Assembly (NCBI GenBank): GCA_030141605.1
Contig: JAQGDQ010000135.1
Location: forward strand, 356,001 to 420,000
Length of the DNA stretch: 64,000 nucleotides
Source: Tubiluchus corallicola
Taxonomy: Eukaryota; Priapulida; Priapulimorpha; Priapulimorphida; Tubiluchidae
Direction: 5' to 3'
The translations under genes were made by a program, and so were the position numbers. Within the stretch, counting starts at the first letter, position 1; each line of letters opens with the position of its first letter. Positions 1 through 37,600 of the stretch are shown piece after piece. The notes beneath the pieces are model-generated. The model was not told the DNA's origin. It saw only the letters and a list, made by a program, of their open reading frames with translations, and did not search any database.

Positions 1-782
1 TACAATCAGTGCTAAAAAGTTGCCTTCAAGCTGTGGCGGTTTAACTAGTGAATGGCGAAATGCATGTAAAAACGAAGAACTAGCTGCGAGAACGCGAAAT
101 TAACATTTTCTGGTAATGGTTCTTTCACGTAAATCATTCTTGAAAAGCCTTCAATCATTTATAAGGTAGATTGTTTTGAGCCATCGTTTAGGATTGGGTC
201 CGGTTTTTCTTTAAGGAAAAAATGTTATACGGGCGTGAAGTGATGCAAATCTACGAAGTAAATAAATTTTGGACAGTATGGACTTAATATCACCAAGGTC
301 GCTGACTATCATGGCAACAGTGGGAAAGTTGGACTAGTTTTGTTAAAGCCATTTTAGTTTACCTGTTTTTCACAACACGTCTGGGAAAACCAAAGCACAT
401 TTGTTAAGCTACTCAAGTCAATAAAGCGTAAAAAGTATGAGGGTACAGCATGGACTCCAAATATCACTTCGATGTAATATTAATGAAGACAACTATTCTT
501 AACAAAATTCGCAACACAGTTTAAAACGGCATGACGTATTAAAACGGTGATCGATCATAGACATGCAGGATTGCTCTCGATGATATGCGTATGCATACAT
601 GTGCAAAAAGGTACAAAACAACACATTTACCACTCAGCACGAGTACCATGCGTGAGCATCATGATACAATAACAAGCAGCAATTATATGCTGTAACAATG
701 ATGAGTATCAAGAAAGAGTGTATATGCACCAGAGTTATGCACTGCGAATATTATTCGGTACGAACAACAAACAGTAAGGTGC
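1..782. other. Upstream intron or flanking DNA, no feature recognised
   Basis: AT-rich sequence with no convincing exon, motif or repeat. It probably belongs to the intron between the membrane-segment exons and the first kinase-homology exon of gene A. Confidence 0.5.
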
Positions 783-935
783 AGCACCAATTTCGTGGAA
801 GGTATGCACTGTATTTTGCTACCACCAGGCAAATGCCAGAAATATACTGAATCAACACCAAGCAATGCCAGAAACATGCTGCACCAACACCCTGCAATGC
901 CAAGAATGTGGTGCTCCAACACAGTGCAAATACCA
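783..935. repeat. Degenerate ~34-bp minisatellite, left part
   Basis: Repeated units containing CAATGCCAG, AACATGCTGCACC and CAACACC. The same unit resumes at 1687-1852 beyond a LINE relic. Confidence 0.6.
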
Positions 936-939
936 TGAA

Positions 940-1560
940 CATTTATTTATTATATTTATTTATTTTAGTAGCATTAATATTGCTTTGTAAGGTGGCCCAC
1001 AAAACACATTTGCAGTAGAAGTACACAATTTTATGTTACACACATGCACATAGAGATTATATTCAAATGCGGCTTAAATTAGGCTAAATAAAAATCACAC
1101 CGACAAGCTCAAGTTTTACATATTAGAATTACAAATACACAACGGGTAGCAAAAATGGTCCAAGTAACATCATAATGTTTTGTAGAGAAGAGGCCTCTTT
1201 TAAATACTTTGGTAGATTATTCCATAAAATTGCTCCAGAATAATTGAAGAATCACTTACCATATTCAAGATGAACAGTTTTTCTATATAATTTCAAAGAC
1301 GATCTGTGTGATTTTGTGTCAAGATGATGGACATTAACAACATATTGAAAATTATTACATAAATATGACGGTACAATATTATTTAAACATTTATAAATCA
1401 CAATTGCTCTAAGATACGTATAATTCCCTGTTCGCCATGCATAAGACGCATTTTACGCAACATGTCATATCGTGTAGATTCTACACGATAAACACCCAAA
1501 CGGTAATTCAGGATTATACTAACTGCCCTGTTTTACAATAATCTATGTAAGGTATGACAA
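940..1560 (-). mobile_element. LINE 3' end relic splitting a minisatellite
   Basis: Minus-strand translation shows the C-terminal end of a CR1/jockey-type reverse transcriptase: YDMLRKMRLMHGEQGIIRI, LRAIVIYKCLNNIVPSYL, SHRSSLKLYRKTVHLEYGK, then WNNLPKYLKEASSL, with an in-frame stop. It ends in an (ATAA)n tail at 940-968. Truncated and dead. Confidence 0.7.
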
Positions 1561-1686
1561 TATCGTTCGAACTGATTGTTTAAGCATGTATTTACATATT
1601 CTCTCATTAATCCATATTTTTGATGTAATTTACTGCATATCTATTACCACGTTTATCCCATTTCATTCTTGGGTCAAACTGCGCAC

Positions 1687-1852
1687 AACGTGCTGCACCA
1701 CATTGCACAGTGCCAGAACATGCTGCACTAAACTGCATAATGCTAGGAACGTACTACGCCAACACCGTGCAATGCCAGGTACTTGCTACACCAACGCAGC
1801 ATAATGGTAGGTACATGCTGAACCGACAAGATGCAATACCAACAGCTTACAG
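1687..1852. repeat. Degenerate ~34-bp minisatellite, right part
   Basis: About five units with ACATGCTGCACCAACACCGT and GCAATGCCAGG. It continues the array at 783-935 and ends about 75 bp before gene A exon 1. Confidence 0.6.
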
Positions 1853-1928
1853 TATAGGGGCGTGCGGGTAAAAAATTTTAAGGGTTCATATCTTTTTAAC
1901 ATTTTTTTCTGTGTTTTCAACACTTTAG

Positions 1929-28281
<26,353 letters not shown>

Positions 28282-29325
28282 TCTCCTTTTATTTCCTGTT
28301 GACTCCAAGGTCTTCAGACCTAACAGGCATCACTGCACATGTAAATAGTTACATAACGCGCTATTCCCACAGTTCGAACTGATTGCATGATATTGCCCAA
28401 AATCAAGAATGATATTTTTTGCGATAAATCTATAAAAACTACATAATATTTATGAAATCATTGTAATAACAACATACGTGCTTACTAAACACGTACAGTT
28501 TTGTTTATTATTGTATGTGGGTTGATTGTTAACTTAATGTGAAATCAAACCACTTAAGGAATTTGAATTTTATTCCGAAAATTCTGTGGAGCTCTCGGAT
28601 ACATTTCGGCTAGGTACATTATTAGTCCTTCGATTTTCACTAAGAATTTTTTGCATTGTAACCAGATAAATTCTGGGACAAAGCAGCAAAGTTGTTAAAT
28701 TTTCTGAAGCCGGCTTCTACACAAACAAGTAACATAAGCTCTGTAATATAATAACAAATCTAAATTTCACAACAGAAAATCTTATTAAGCCAAGCAAGCA
28801 ACAGTAGGCGATATCATTTGTAAATCTTTGGCATTACCGGGCCGCACTCTCGAACTCACGACCTGCCAGACGGAAAGCGGCAGGGTTACCACTAGATTGC
28901 ACAGTCTGATTGTATGCACAGTGCGAAATTTCGGTATCTGCGAGCATTTTAGGACTACAAATTCCTTTTCGTAACATTGGTTTAAAAAATTGTTTATTTT
29001 GGGTTTATTTGATCAAAGACAGACACATCAGTAGATTCATCAGTTATTAATGTCATCATCAAATGCCCATATATGTGTGTAAACACAGCAGTAATCCAGC
29101 AAAAAACTAGACACTGTTATGCCAGTGGCTTGTAAGTATGCCTTGCACAAGTTACAACAGTGGGAATCTTTTTGTATCTGCTACATCTTCCACGTATTAT
29201 CGCAAATTGACGGAAAAAATTGGCAGAGAAAAATGTTCTATACTAAAACTGTTTGAAGTTTAACAAACATGTCACACTTTTGCACGCTACCGTGATAATG
29301 ATGATGATGCTGATCATAATAATAA
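28282..29325. other. 3' flank of gene A
   Basis: Presumed 3'UTR and downstream DNA of gene A. Contains the SINE-like piece at 28835-28905; nothing else recognised. Confidence 0.4.
28835..28905 (-). mobile_element. tRNA-derived SINE-like fragment
   Basis: The minus strand reads TAGTGGTAACCCTGC followed by GGTCGTGAGTTCGAGAG, resembling pol III A and B boxes at a natural tRNA distance. It does not fold into a complete tRNA. A single small copy. Confidence 0.4.
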
Positions 29326-29327
29326 TA

Positions 29328-29382
29328 ACACAACAACAACAACAACAACAACAACAGCAGCAACAGCAGCAGCAGCAGCAGC

Positions 29383-29439
<57 letters not shown>

Positions 29440-29458
29440 AACAACAACAACAACAACA
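29328..29458. repeat. (CAA)n microsatellite with a CAG core
   Basis: About 43 units; 29356-29382 is mainly CAG. It lies between genes, so the long glutamine frame it creates is not a protein. Confidence 0.97.
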
Positions 29459-29974
29459 TAAAAGGGTGCAACTAGTCCTTTTCAAAAGCAACTACAAGAA
29501 AAGTAACTTACGATTGTAAATGTATAAATACTTTTGAAGGTAGGGTCTTGCAGATTTTAACTCGTATAGACAAAGCGATTAGCCAAGTTTTTGTTTGTTT
29601 GCCTGTTAATATAAGATCAGTTGAAATGAATTGTTTACAGCGTTCATTGAAAGAATTTTTTGCCACCCTGTTGACTTGGAAGCACTTACTTACATTAGTC
29701 TCGTCTCGAGGTACGTTGTATGAAATTCGAGTACGATAGTGCTGATGCCACGTTGTGTAAACTTAGAGTATTCTTATTATCGACATACTTTTTATGCTTC
29801 TCCGACATATAATTTGTTGTAATAAAATTTCCATCTTATTTCTGGTTTTCTGGTGTGTCAATCACAGATTGAGTCAATCTTCTGTTTAGTTGTGCTCTCA
29901 GCCAGCATCATTTTCAGCTTACTGTCAACCAACCGTTGATATTTTCTCTGCCTCTGAAGTAGAGTAAACTCTAA

Positions 29975-30247
29975 ACGTTAAACAATGCACATCTTCTAAA
30001 CTTTAAAAAATTCACATCTTGCAGACTTTAAGCAATCCACATCTTATAAATTTTAAACAATGCACATCTTCCTAAACTTTAAACAATGCACATCTTGTAA
30101 ACTTTAAGCAATTAACATATTCTAAACTTTAAACAATGCACATCTTGTAATCTTTAAACAATGCACATCTTCTAAACTTTAAACAATTCACGTCTTCTAA
30201 GCTTTAAACATTGTACATCTTATAAACTTTAAGTAATGCACATCTTC
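29975..30247. repeat. ~25-bp tandem repeat
   Basis: About eleven units close to CTTTAAACAATGCACATCTT plus CTAAA. Confidence 0.9.
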
Positions 30248-30353
30248 ATTAGCTGTTCATTTATTAATGCCAATTATTTTATAATATTTTATTATTACTT
30301 CGTCTGTTGATGGTCTAGCTCTTACCACTACAGTTAATTACCTAATACGAATG

Positions 30354-30558
30354 TACAGGTAAAAATGGTACAAATGGAAAAGTAGGTAAAATAGCACATA
30401 AAAGAATGGCACAGAAAAAGATGGCACAGTAAAATGGCACAGGAAAAAATGACACGGTAAAAATGGCACAAGAAAAATTGCATGGTAAAAATGTCACAGG
30501 AAAAATGGCACAGGAAAAAAATGGCACAGGTAAAAATGGCACGGTAAAATGGCACATG
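30354..30558. repeat. Degenerate AAAAATGGCACAGG minisatellite
   Basis: About twelve units of 14-18 bp, direct orientation. The reverse complement of the same array lies at 31081-31176. Confidence 0.9.
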
Positions 30559-31080
30559 AAATAACACGTGTTTGTTCATTAAATAGATTTATAATCAATA
30601 ATGCACGAATGTTTCACATAGTGTTTATCTACCTTTTTAACTATTGATTTTGGAGATTATAATACACTGATAAATATATGCCTGCCAAGTCACCTTAGCA
30701 GGCTATACACATTGATTACAATCAAAAGTTAGGTGGAGATAACAAAAAAGAAGTACATAACACTTCCTGTGAGACCTTCATGAAGTACTTTACGAATGTT
30801 TTTGTACGTAGTTTTCGGTCAAGATTTGTGAAAAATGAACTGGCGAAAATATTCCCACTTTGGCACCCCTTAAGCCCGCCTTTCACAAAATTTCTTAGAA
30901 ATCTGTTGATAGTTTTTGCATAATAGACTTACTGCCATAACAGACAAAAAACAACCAAACAAACAAACGCCAAACTATGCTGAAGCACTTCCTTGGCAGA
31001 GGTAAAAATAGCTAAAATAATTATCCAGTCACAGTAACCCTAACACTAAACACACATATTACTAAGTGTACTATTTTTCT

Positions 31081-31176
31081 TGTGACATTTTTACCCGTGC
31101 TATTTTGCCTACTTTTTCATTTATGCCATTTTTCTGTGCCATTTTTCCTGTACCATTTAACACTGTGCCATTTTTA
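31081..31176. repeat. Inverted copy of the AAAAATGGCACAGG minisatellite
   Basis: Units read TGCCATTTTTCCTGT. It contains GTGCTATTTTGCCTAC, the complement (one mismatch) of the first array's GTAGGTAAAATAGCAC. Confidence 0.85.
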
Positions 31177-31554
31177 GGTTTATTCTACTTACATAAATTC
31201 CAATGTGCCAGAAGAGCGGGATGACAAAGGACCAGATGGTCACCAAGTCAACACCTAGTTACACGTACTACCAGACGTTGCATGCAGATGGCAGGTCGGC
31301 AGTTGGCATTCTTTGATATACACAATGTGCTCAAATGTTTTGGTCTTATATTAGCCATGCACGTGTTTTTTGTTATAGTAAAAATTAACAAGAACCGATG
31401 TTTACACGTGTGCAAGAAGATAAACCACCTGTTACTTTCTATTTTTTAACTGTAGTGAGTATATCGTTTACCATTAACTATATACTATATATGTATATAG
31501 TACTCAATTGTTAGAATGCACTTATAGATCTAAGTTTTAACGATTTTTTTACCT

Positions 31555-31890
31555 ACGCACCTAATCTCGGATTAAGGGGCCATAGTTACAAGTTGTACAA
31601 AAATTATTGTCTTATTGATATTTTGAAGTACTCTTTTGCAAATACGGTGATCGATATGTGGAACAGTTTACCGTCGGAGATTGTTAATGCTAACAACTTA
31701 TGTTCTTTTTCATTTAAACTGCTTATGTTTGATTTTAATCCTTTTTGTAAATTTAATAGAAATAACTAATTAATGTGGGCCACCGTAAGTGCATTCGTGG
31801 CTTTCTCCCATCCTAAAACATTAGCTTATCTAAAAGTTGTAAGATTTTATTGTATATGTACAATTGTATATTTGGATTGAATAAATCTAA
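31555..31890 (+). mobile_element. LINE 3' end relic
   Basis: The frame reads LRGHSYKLYKNYCLID, then FANTVIDMWNSLPSEIVNAN and a short tail to a stop near 31768. This is the typical end of a CR1/L2-type reverse transcriptase, followed by 3'UTR up to a (TG)n tract. Confidence 0.8.
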
Positions 31891-31900
31891 TATAATCTAC

Positions 31901-31903
<3 letters not shown>

Positions 31904-31943
<40 letters not shown>
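31904..31943. repeat. (TG)n microsatellite
   Basis: Twenty units directly downstream of a LINE 3' end. Confidence 0.97.
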
Positions 31944-31946
<3 letters not shown>

Positions 31947-32014
31947 TATATACTTAATGATTGCTAAACAGTTGTTTTGCTACCAAAATAACAATTCTTA
32001 ACAATTTAAAATAT

Positions 32015-32865
32015 TGGTGCCATCTGCAAAACAGCACTGCATCGCTGGTGTTCCAGTGTTCAACAAAAAAACGCATTTTTAATCCTTTTGACAATGTAAA
32101 GTAATTAAACTTTTGCTTAGTTAGTGAAGTGTGCGCTACGAATGCTCTGATTATTTTTTCAAACCTTACGCATTGTTGTATCAGCCGGGCCGGATTAACG
32201 CTTAAGCACACTAAGCACGTACTTACAACACCAACGTTCAGGAAACACCAAGCTGGCGAAAAATAATAAATTGAAAACAGATAAAATTTAACTAAAGCAT
32301 GTTAAAGATCACGAAAGTCTTACACAGTTCAAAATGTGATGTAGGGGCTACAGGAGAATGACAGTTTTTTGCTGTTAACAGGAATTATGTTTGTTTATAG
32401 CTGATTCATTTAATTAAAATTTCATGTTGAAGTCAATAATAAATTTAAGTGGCATAAATCTTATATAAAGCGATAGATTTTATTTTATATGTAATGTCAC
32501 ATAATTTTTATAACATAACTTATATGCTTTGAAACGTGCACGCGGTCAGGCAGAGCAAAGGAGAGAGCTGGGGCACTAGGTGCTAATCGCGCTTAGGGCA
32601 TCAACACACCTTAATCTTGTCCTATATGTAAGCTTGTGGCAAATTACAGTTGTTACATGGCTGCTGCTAAAATGGCTGCGCCAGAAGGTCATCGCGGAGT
32701 TTAAATTTACAAGTTTTATACAGCGTGACTGCTAAAGTAAGCACTGTATGACGCAAGCAGCCAAAACGACAGCAACTAAGTGATATAAAATTTCAAGACG
32801 ATATTTTAAGCTTTATTTGTGAAGGGTATTTTCATGTGCTTTAACATAACTACTTAGAGATACTA
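32015..32865. repeat. Dispersed repeat R2, copy interrupted by a hAT-like element
   Basis: Left part 32015-32184 and right part 32625-32865 match the continuous copy at 15455-15800. Confidence 0.6.
32185..32624. mobile_element. hAT-like non-autonomous element inserted in R2
   Basis: The left end CCGGGCCGGATTAA resembles the CAGGGCCGGATTA end of the element at 25681; the right end, inverted, reads TAGGACAAGATTAAG. The flanking 8-mers TGTATCAG and TATGTAAG agree at only 5 of 8, so age or boundary error is possible. Confidence 0.6.
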
Positions 32866-32869
32866 TCAT

Positions 32870-34330
32870 TTTGCCTCCATACTTATAACGGAAAATAAAC
32901 TAACAGTCTAACACACTACATTAAGTTTACTGAACTGAAAAAATAAACACCTCGAAATAAGTTCTACATTATGTCGCACTTGCTACGTTACAAGGGATTC
33001 TACAATAGTATGCCCGTTGATTGGAATGTTAATTATTCAGCTAAGCTTATAAGTAAACCTGTAGTTTTAGCAGCTCTTTTACATTTCACACAAAAAGCAA
33101 ACGCACGATAATGTTCATCATTATCAAAAGATGATAGCAAGCCACGAGTTTAGCTAAGACTGAGAAAAATTAAGACAGCAAATCAAATAACAATTTTCTG
33201 TTCAAGAAAAGTTTTATTGTTTAAATTGTTTAGTTCAAGAAAACTTCTATTATTTTAGTTGCGTAATAAAATTGGACATGAGATTAGCTGTAAAATTTTG
33301 AGACAGGTGGAGTAACAATAAACACAGTTGATGACTGCTTATAGGCAAAGGTATTTCTAGTATTTTTAAAATAGTAAAATCAAAAAAGTAAAAAGACAAT
33401 AGTATTAAAAATAAATTTCATCAGATATATAAAGCTACAAAAAAATTTTCAACCGAAAATTTTTTACTCCCTTTTATATTTTAATAAATGAACTGCATTA
33501 AAATTCTACTCACAAATATTTGTAGCAATTGGAACACTAGGTAAAATCTACATGAAAAGAATAATTAAGTTACTGTTACTGTTTTTGCAATTGTTATTAT
33601 TATTACTATTACCCTACATCCTTATCATAATACATTGCAAACGAATAAGGATTTTAATACAAAAATAAATGCAAATTTCACACAAAATGTAGCAGCTTTT
33701 ACTGCATAGATAGTGCTTAATTCATACTATAATACTTATAATATTGCAATAATGTTTTGAGCATTTATTTACTACCTGAAAATCATTAAAATAAAATTTA
33801 AAAAACGTCCCAAGGACACAAATGCATATAAAATTATTCGAAATTTTCTACAGTTAAGAGTTTATATATACATCGTTAGTTTTTTATGTGCGTTAGTTAG
33901 TAAAATTATAAAATTTATAAAAAAGTATTATGCAACTAAAAATAAATAATGTTGGAAAATTATAAGTTTACATTTATACATTTAGTTGATTAAATAAAAA
34001 AACTTTGGTTACTTCTTAGTTTGGTTGTATTTGAACAAAGATGAGAAGCACTGAAAAGATACCAAGTAGATGATTAAGAACTATGATAAAAGAAGTTACT
34101 TAATAAAAAACTCTGATATCCATGAAAATGTGAAAATAATTACTGTTACATTAATAAATTATACCAACGAAATTATACACTGTTATACAAAAAACAAAGT
34201 GACATACACAAGTCACAATAATTTATAAATCATGCTTTACTCAGTTTGCACGCTTTGCATGTTTTACTCAAGATAGGATTGTTGAATTTAATCAAAGACG
34301 ATCGAATTTAGTTCGAAAAAGGTATATGCT
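32870..34330. other. Very AT-rich intergenic DNA
   Basis: Separates the convergent genes A and B. No exon or element recognised. Confidence 0.5.
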
Positions 34331-34338
34331 TATTATAA

Positions 34339-34344
34339 TTTATT
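34339..34344 (-). promoter_or_regulatory. Candidate poly(A) signal of gene B
   Basis: AATAAA on the minus strand, about 185 nt after the stop codon of gene B. It is the first such hexamer downstream, in an AT-rich region, so chance occurrence is possible. Confidence 0.45.
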
Positions 34345-34526
34345 TCAACAGAATAAGTTTCATCAGCAATGGGGTTTAATTTAAAATAACAGAGATTTGT
34401 ACGAAATCAAACACTATAGCAAGATTTAATTCAATTACAGTCATTTCGCATTTTTTAATTTTGGACATGTTTAATCAGTGCCAGCTTTTAAATAACTTGA
34501 CACGTTCAACTGACCAAGCCGCCGAA

Positions 34527-34601
34527 TTACAAATTTGTCATTTCCGTTGGCTCATTTGTTATGCTGTCTTTTGGCCAGGTTTCTGTTGGAGCAATGACAT
34601 T
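34527..34601 (-). CDS. Gene B last exon: C-terminal tail and stop
   Basis: 24 codons plus TAA; acceptor TTTTCAG. Encodes a cytosolic tail (NVIAPTETWPKDS...) of typical SLC6 C-terminal character (P...W.P). Confidence 0.85.
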   Translation of the reverse strand, partial: NVIAPTETWPKDSITNEPTEMTNL

Positions 34602-37600
34602 CTGAAAAAATGTCAAAATACAATAAATATTGTGAGATTATATGTTTTAAAAATAAAAATTACATGCAATATACAAGTATTTAAAACAAAAATCTCAAAA
34701 CATCATGGTATTATTAGTATTTCATTCTATTTTTTGCAGTAACAATAATAATTATAATGGTGTGTCAGATTTCTTGTGATTATCACTATTGCTGCTGGTA
34801 TTGTTTTTTTGTTGTCACTGACATTGTTGTCATTGCTGTCATCATTATATCATCATGATCATATCAACACTATCAACACAATTATCATCCTCATCATCAC
34901 AATTGTTGTCATCAATGTCTTCATCATCACCATCATCGTCGTCATCATTGTCGTTGTCATCATCATCATCATCATAATCATCTATCATCATCGCCATAAA
35001 CTTTATCATTATAATGGTGTAATACAGAGTCATATAGATCTACTCACTTTCTTCCTTACAGCAGCAAGAACAATCCACACAATGGTCCATATGGCAACAG
35101 CCAGCACAACCGAACCTCGAATTATTATCACACCAACTATTCTAACAGGAAAATAACGTAAACTCTGATCAGCTGGAAATCTGCGTATCCAAAATACTAT
35201 TTGCATTGCCTGTAAAATAATCATTTATTTAGGAAACAAAGGTGGAGCAAATCTTTTGACAAAATGCCACACGAAGTAGTCTGTAAGCACAAATTGCTAT
35301 GAAAAGCAGTGGCCACATCAAAAAAGATATTGAGATTTAGGTGGTGAATCATAAAGATTGTGAAGATATTATGACTGCGAATCCTTTACAAACGATGTTA
35401 CTTTCTCGCTTGTTTTTGAGGTAGCCCATAACAAATAGATGGCACTTCAACACAAATACTGGTTACGTTAAAATGTTCCATAAAGTGGTGTTTATGTAGC
35501 ATCCAGAATGCGTTATGTGGATGCGGAATAGATAAAATTGGTTTATATTGTTTTTAATGTAACTGTTTATCAGACCTGCTTTATGCATTATTTTTTTCTG
35601 CAGCTATTGCCTACTGATTTTTATAATGCATATGCATTTCAGATGCTAGGTATATGTCACTTAAGAGTATAGAAATTGTTTTACAGTATTTAGTACAATT
35701 ACACATCATGATCTACAAGCATATTAGCGTATATTAAATGTCAATTATTGTGGATAGAAAATAAGGCTAATAATTATATTAAACTCATGTTTTATAACTT
35801 ATTCTGATAAAAGAGGTCAAAAGACATTTTTCCACATGATGAAACATGGTGCTGATGATGATATGGAAATGACAATGATGATGATGATGATGGTGGTGAT
35901 GATGACGATGATGATGATGATGACAGTGATGATGATGATAATGATAATGACAACGACGATGATGATGATGATGATGATTATGATGATGAATGATGATTAT
36001 GACTGGATTCTATATTTATGTCTTTGACATCAAACTGCCAATAGCCAAGAGGAATGGCAATGAAAGGGTTAAGTGTTAATTTGATTAGCTTTTAAATGGA
36101 CCTCAAGATACCTGCTTCATGACATTTTATCTATCAGAATGCCCTGGGTTTTCTCTCTCTGCAGGAGGAGGACATCTTGGTTCAGTGTCTTACCTATATA
36201 CTATCGCCTCACACCCAACAACCATTTCCATTAAGCAAGCCCTCTATAGAAAGCTAAATCTTAGTTTGCAAAGTGGCAAAAAAACATGGAAACCCAGATA
36301 ATTGATCTGCAGTAATTACCAGCTTCTAATTTTCTATACTTTCAATTAAAATACATTAGAGAAATTTCCCTTGTCTTACCGAAAATTAAAATATATTAGA
36401 GAAATTTCCCTTGTCTTACCGAAAATTAAAATACATTAGAGAAATTTCCCTTGTCTTACCGAAACTTGATGCCACTTTGAGGCTATGGCCAGTGGCCCAG
36501 GGTACCATGTCAGTTTCATGGAGAGAATAAATCTAACACCACAGAACTCACCACTAACAAAACTGGAATTACTAAACCTAGTAGTAAGTCCAGAACTAAT
36601 GCACGATCAAGTATTCTTCCAAACATACTGGATAAGTTGCGGTGGATTTTTCGCCGCGGTGCAGTAGCATAGTCTGCAAAAAATGAAACTTTTTAGTCAC
36701 ATAATTACTTACTACTTTCACAGTATGCTGGAAAGAAGCAAAAGATAGGAGATTCCACTCCCACTTAAGATACACTTTTAATACAGTAGTACACTTACTA
36801 TAAACAAGTGCAAATGCCACACATTCAAGTGCCAGTAACAGTGGATAGAAGAATATGGAATCCCAGAGACGGTTAAAAAATCTTGATGACAACTGTAAAA
36901 AAGGGTTAATATACTGTATGAAAGTTGAGTAACAATTTCAACTGGAAATAATATAAACATCAACTACAACGTATAGACAACTCCTAATGCAGGTACACCA
37001 ACAGTTAACAATTATTAACAATTAACTAAAATTAACAGTATCGAATCTTAGTGCGATAAAGATCCAGCTATGCAATGTATTTATAATTAGTAATGGTAAT
37101 ACAGTCAGTAACACAAAATCCCATGAGCAGTCGTCAAGACAAATTTGATTAAATATTATAGCATTCACATATTCAATAAGTGGCCTGTGTCTAGATAAGG
37201 CTGCATGAAAAGGTTGCACAATGTTGCTGCATGACATATCTGCATGTGTCTTGTATTCAACTACTATAACTAAAATGAACACTCACAATAAGCTAAATAC
37301 AGGCACAAGGTGACTTTTGGCATCATTGTTTTAGTAGTAATAATTTGAGGTTAGATGACAGACTTAGAGCCTTCCCATTATGGAATTAGGCATTACAGGA
37401 CAATAAGCTTGGTAATTATAGATCTGGAAATAGATGCAAAAGTACTATGATGGGGAATAGGTTCTGGAACATAAATATCTGGGAATAATATAATACGTTC
37501 AGGAATAGCAACTTGAACAATAATAGAAAAGGATGAAGTTTAGAAATAATACATTTTGGAACAACTAATCTGGAAGCAAGAGATTGTAGAATAATATATT

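Noticed and set aside
29238-29491. Poly-Gln, poly-Leu and poly-Cys frames
   Set aside because: Products of the CAA/CAG microsatellite; no exon signals and located downstream of gene A's stop.
29975-30247. Regular 25-bp units resembling a CRISPR array
   Set aside because: Units are contiguous with no unique spacers, and the sequence is eukaryotic.
30334-30579. Phe/Cys-rich minus-strand frames
   Set aside because: Translation of the AAAAATGGCACAGG minisatellite.
34776-35156. 126-codon plus-strand frame rich in Ile
   Set aside because: The first part is an ATC microsatellite and the second is antisense to the TM12 exon of gene B.
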